Assembly: GCA_028551475.1 (NCBI GenBank)
Contig: CM052361.1
Span: 18,355,274 to 18,419,273 of the forward strand
DNA length: 64,000 nt
Origin: Casuarina equisetifolia
Taxonomy: Eukaryota; Streptophyta; Magnoliopsida; Fagales; Casuarinaceae
Reading direction: 5' to 3'
Both the position numbers and the translations under genes were made by a program. Positions within the stretch are counted from its first letter, which is position 1. Each line of letters opens with the position of its first letter. Shown here in pieces: positions 59,608-64,000 of the stretch. Below the pieces are notes generated by a model that was not told the origin of the DNA, searched no databases, and saw only the letters and a program-made list of their open reading frames with translations.

Positions 59608-60832
59608 TTGGATCTGGAACAGCTAGCACAGAAGTTGGCTCTGAATGGCTTGGGGGACTCTGTATGTGTCAGTTCCTCTAGAGGGTGATACTAATGTAAT
59701 CAGAGGTGGTTTTCAATGCGATATTTAAAGAAGAGGTGCGAGGAAGAAGGAGAAGATGGAGGACATGGTCTGGAAAGGAGCCTTTTCTTGTGTGCAGTCA
59801 TTTGTAGGTTTGGAGAATTTAATGTTATTTAATGCTCTCACACACCAACTCCAAATAACCGTAGGTTTGTCAGCATGAATTTTTAAATAAAAAGAAGACA
59901 ATTATTTGATCTGGACACCTACATTATTACATTATTTATGCAAAAACTAACTTGTAATACGTATTTTACGACAATTAAAGTTGTCAATTCGTTAAATTGA
60001 CATGCCCTCTATTTTGGTTTCTTATGCGTAATAAGACACTCTTTTAAATAAAGAAAATCATAAACGTTGTTGCTGTAGAAATATTGACTTGAAGAGATTT
60101 AAGAAATGTATTTAAACATTGATCAAATTGATAAATCAATAGACTTTGATAGCTTCTTCCATCAACTAAGATATCTCTGTTGATACGGATGATGTTAACT
60201 TTTAATCTTGAATTGATAATTATTGATATTCAATACATGGAAAATAAAGAAAGAAACTACAACTTAAAAAAATTGGTGGCCTTTTGGAAATTCTTTTTCC
60301 AGGTAACAAAGGGACAGAGAGAAGGATCCGACTCTTTGAATCTGTCAACCCACCCTTTGATTAAACAAGAACATGTATTATATATTATTCAAAACACTAC
60401 TTATCACGTACCCCATCCCAATCAAAATCATAGAGATTCTGAAATCTTTGAAGGAAATTTTATCACCACGATTTTTATTTTTATTTTTATTTTTATTTAC
60501 ACACATACATCCATGACATACTCGGTGTAGAGTTTAAGAACAAGAGGTCTAGACTGCATCTCTCTTAATTGAGCCAAGCATTTATCTAATCTAAATTGAG
60601 TCTTCCATCACAAGACAGCTAGCTATTGGGGGTTCTTTTTTATCCCCAAGTGAAATACATATAACATTTTGTAAAAACTAAACTAACTTGATATAAAATA
60701 GACCAGAATTATTAAAAGATTTTGTTAAACAAGATATGTTAAACTGCTCAAACTTGCAAAATTGAGGGTGGGGCAGGTACTTGCTGCATGTTTACCAAGA
60801 CTCTCTTATTCCTCTTCAGAAATTTCAAAGAA

Positions 60833-60837
60833 AGTAA

Positions 60838-60888
<51 letters not shown>
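60833..60888. repeat. (AAAG)n microsatellite
   Basis: About 13 consecutive aaag tetramers. Confidence 0.95.
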
Positions 60889-62313
60889 GAACTAGAATGA
60901 AAAGAAATCAGTAGGAGGTATGCTTCATGTGACTGATTTAAGAGGGAGCGGCAGAATCACACAACTTGTCCTCCCCCATAAATACATGAAGGTTTCGATC
61001 TGCGTATGGAGCTTGCATTGAATTAGGTATTTGCGTCCACCGCACCTTCCTTGTTCTGCCATCAAGAACACATCATCACCATCCCTACAGAAAAAGTAAA
61101 ATTTATGGCTTTGGTTAGATCACTCTCTAGCTTATTTCGTGGACTGTCCTACAAACTTTCATTTATGAAAATTACTACAAGTGAATTTGAAGAAGAAAAT
61201 TATTTTTCTAATATGATGTCAAAGTTCATAATTAAGATGAATTAGACCTTGTCTTGATTCATAATTTAGATGCAACTTTACTTTATATTAGTTGTGAGCA
61301 AAGTATTAGAATGTTTCATTAAAAACTTTGCTTTTGGCATTTGTCTTTTATCACGCCAAAAGGAAGAGAAAAGCGATCCAATGTTTGATTAGTTGACTTT
61401 CAATCTAAACAAGACAGGCTTTCATTTCCTAAACAGCAGCATAAAAATATACACCCCGTACATTCCTCGAAAAGTTGGGATTCGGAAGCATCTTGGATGT
61501 TTCAAGACCGCCATTCCATTTGCCATAGTGCCCCTTCATAATTTAAGACATTAGAGATAGAGGACGACCATGGGTGGCATTGCCACAACTGTCATATGAA
61601 CGGACGTTGAAGATGTATCAACCATGTTAATCTCAGTACAGTATTATCCTCTGTACTAGGGACCTCCATACCCCACAGCAGCTATCATTGTTGTGAGGGG
61701 TCTCTACTACCTGTCGCTACCTCTGTTTGTTTACTCCTCGTGATTACACGTGGATGGGCCCAACAAGGCCAATTTTTTCTTTCTTCTGTTGTACAAATCG
61801 TCTAGGGTCCACTGTGTGTGGGGTTTCCGTGAGTTAGTTAATAACACTGTGGAGAAGCTCGTGGAGGGTGCCAAAAGTATAGTACAGACAAATTAGCAAC
61901 AAGTGTACGACACAGAGCGAGGTGGGACGAGCCTTTCTTCTTATGGACAAGCGTCGCAAAACCCATGTGCATGCTGTTAAATATGTACACAAAATGTAAG
62001 TTTATCCTCAGATCTGTCTTTTTCCATCTTATTTACCATTTCTTATGTCATTGTGTTGGTCAGTTCGTAGAAATGTGGACTTATTGAACATTTCTTATGG
62101 TGGATGCAGAGTTTTAAGATCCAACTACCTCATATCTTGTTTTTTTTTTTTTTGGTCTCTCCATTTTCCTCTTCTCAAAGTACTTCTTTTACATGTTTAC
62201 ATTAATGGTTTAATGGGTATGTAACGGGTTGCTATTGCCTGATGATAGATGTAGGGTTTTCCTTAAGTCGTTATACTCCCTAGTTTCAATGTGATTGCCT
62301 TAGTTTGTGCAGG

Positions 62314-62382
62314 CGTCTGGTGCTGCTTCCCTAACATGGGTAGCATGGCACCAACTGTTGAGTCCCTGAAACGCCAAGAAAG
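62314..62382 (+). other. Weak candidate first coding exon
   Basis: A pyrimidine-rich acceptor (tagtttgtgcag, ending 62313) precedes a 21-base leader and an ATG at 62335. The frame MGSMAPTVESLKRQES then reaches a possible donor, agcg|gtaact, at about 62383. This looks like a 5'UTR-intron plus short first-exon arrangement, but no matching second exon is seen in the remaining 1.6 kb, and the peptide is not one I recognise. Confidence 0.2.
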
Positions 62383-64000
62383 CGGTAACTAAGCTTACTA
62401 GCCTTAGATTTTGACATTAACCTCCGGCGTCGGTTTTGCCTGTGCATGTGAGAATGGTTGTCATTTCATTTTCATGGGATGGTTGTTCCTTTGGCAGGTT
62501 GTTCCTGGAAAATTCACGAAGAGACTTTCCAACTTTTTTTCATTCTTGGAAGTTTGCTTTAGATTTCAAGTGCAAAAAACAGCTTTCGACCTTGTCTCAC
62601 TAGTCACAGAAGGAAGGAAGTCAGAGGTTGTCTGATGCAAGAAGAAACCAGGTATAGCTGAGTCCCGTGTGTACTTTAAGATTAAAAACTCAGAAACTAA
62701 GCATGAAGGGATCAGAGACTTATCAGTAATGGCTGTGACAGTGTTTAGACTAGTCATTAAGTTACTTTTGGATATCATTAGTGGAAGTGGCGTGCAACTT
62801 TGTAGTGTTAGAAAACTATTAAGTTGTGCTTATGCATTGTGGTCATTTGTTTCTATTAGAGTATAAGGATTTATCTCAAAATTAGGTGAGGAAGCTTAAT
62901 CATTTATAAGCTTAATAATCCGTATTTATGTTTTTAGTGTAGGATAACACTCATTTTCAACACTCCCCTTTATGTGTATATTGATACAAGTTTTGTATAT
63001 ACACTGAAGCTTGACTTCGGAAAAGAGTCCCTTCCTTAGCTTTAATATCATATTAAAGGAAAATATCCCATCTTAAAAACTTTAATTATAAAGTAGAAAA
63101 TTTTATTATTTATAAGTTCAATAACCCACTCTCACGATTTTAATATGGAACAACATCTAGCTTTAATAGTTTTCTTAAACTTCCCTTGGATTGACTTTGA
63201 GGGACTCATTTTATTGTAGTGGTTCCTCAAGGGCTATTCTGTTTTCTTGTACCCTGTCCTAGTACTGTTTCATACTCAAACTTAGGCTATCGAGAACCAG
63301 TGCTCACCCCAACAATAAAGGAAAAAGGAAAAAAGAAAAAAGAAAAAGGAAGAAACTAGAGTGATAGGAGTTACACGCATGTTCTAGATTATCGGTGTAT
63401 ATTTAATATGCCCCTTACGTTGGTACAATGAAGAGATTCGAGTGTCGGAATCTCTAGATTGTAATGCCTTCTTATCTATCAACCTGGGTTTTTTTTCCCT
63501 ATAGAAAACAGTTGTTTGTGTCTCATGTCTTCTCAATCATGATTGGGCTGATCAAGGCATCCATTCCGTGGATGCACATGCACCGTTGACCCTTGTTTAA
63601 CAGTGGCTGTAACAACAATCTACTTCGCGAAGTTGAATTCTCGAAGAGATCTGTAAGAGATGATCATCCCATGTTCTGAAGTAGCCAAACCGAAGGAGAA
63701 AAAGACCCTGAAACGAGCACGTAAGTAGAGAGAAGAGGAAAAAAAAAATTTTCCTCTAATCAAAAGCATCTGTGGATTAGCTTATAAAGATATTTGCAGG
63801 AGGCTATAGGCCTGGAATAAATGCTCTGAGAAAGACATCTTCTGTACAAGCAGAATAAAAACTGGACCTGCCAACCAGTAACAGAGCAATAAACAGAACC
63901 CTCAAGCATGCATTAAAAATGGGGTCTTCTCCATTGGTGGTCACACCCAACAAGGCGTGCATATGGTTTCTGGACAAGGAGTATCTGGGTAGGTGCAAAC

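Larger units (their letters stand above)
59608..64000. other. Spacer downstream, no firm gene
   Basis: After the OFP promoter the sequence is AT-rich to about 61.4 kb, with a TTTTTA run near 60476-60500 and an AAAG array at 60833-60888. 61.4-62.4 kb is GC-richer and contains a possible leader plus short first exon (62335-62382). The rest, up to the edge, shows short frames without family resemblance, including a 64-residue minus frame that runs to the window end (63804-63998) and could be the end of a gene lying outside. Confidence 0.5.

Noticed and set aside
1-64000. CRISPR array, rRNA, organelle insertion or intact transposase/reverse transcriptase genes
   Set aside because: No spaced direct repeats of the CRISPR type, no rRNA-like or plastid-like sequence recognised, and no transposon protein motifs in any frame.

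Overview
This window is nuclear DNA of a flowering plant, most likely a dicot and perhaps a woody one, though the species cannot be told from it. The evidence is the gene content (a strigolactone/karrikin-type SMXL protein, an OVATE family protein, a KDM3-type JmjC demethylase, and a CCCH/WD40 'ZFWD' protein), AT-rich introns and spacers with GT-AG splicing, CT-rich 5' leaders, and many microsatellites. There are no bacterial or viral genes, no tRNA/rRNA genes that I can support, no CRISPR, and no intact transposon ORFs.

Layout. 1-3.8 kb: AT-rich spacer with short tandem duplications. 3.9-13.6 kb (+): a 13-exon JmjC histone H3K9 demethylase gene (about 938 aa). 13.6-16.2 kb: spacer with low-complexity tracts and an 80-bp tandem duplication. 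16.2-17.2 kb (-): a small multi-exon gene of unknown function with two GTGVFL motifs; only its first and last coding pieces are resolved. 17.3-25.9 kb: repeat-rich spacer holding a diverged 1.7-2.2 kb tandem duplication, a 24-26 bp minisatellite with an inserted tRNA-derived SINE, and further dispersed repeats. 25.95-31.24 kb (+): ZFWD gene with a promoter repeat, a 5'UTR intron, a 29-residue internal repeat array and an apparent C-terminal frameshift. 32.4-37.8 kb (+): seven-exon NTF2-like protein gene (230 aa). 37.8-49.6 kb: gene-poor spacer rich in CT/GA tracts and with a 200-bp dispersed duplication. 49.65-52.5 kb (-): three-exon SMXL-family repressor gene (862 aa), of the class lacking the MAX2-type degron. 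52.5-58.9 kb: spacer. 58.93-59.6 kb (-): single-exon OVATE family protein gene (224 aa). 59.6-64 kb: spacer, with one weak first-exon candidate near 62.3 kb.

The genes do not form a pathway or cluster; they are ordinary neighbours on a plant chromosome, with functions in chromatin (JmjC), transcriptional repression (SMXL, OFP), probable RNA/nucleic-acid binding (ZFWD), and unknown roles (NTF2-like, GTGVFL protein). I found no convincing new multi-gene system. The most notable points are the ZFWD frameshift and its recent coding repeat expansion, the SINE nested in a minisatellite within a tandem duplication, and the interstitial TTAGGG-type telomere repeat inside a JmjC intron.
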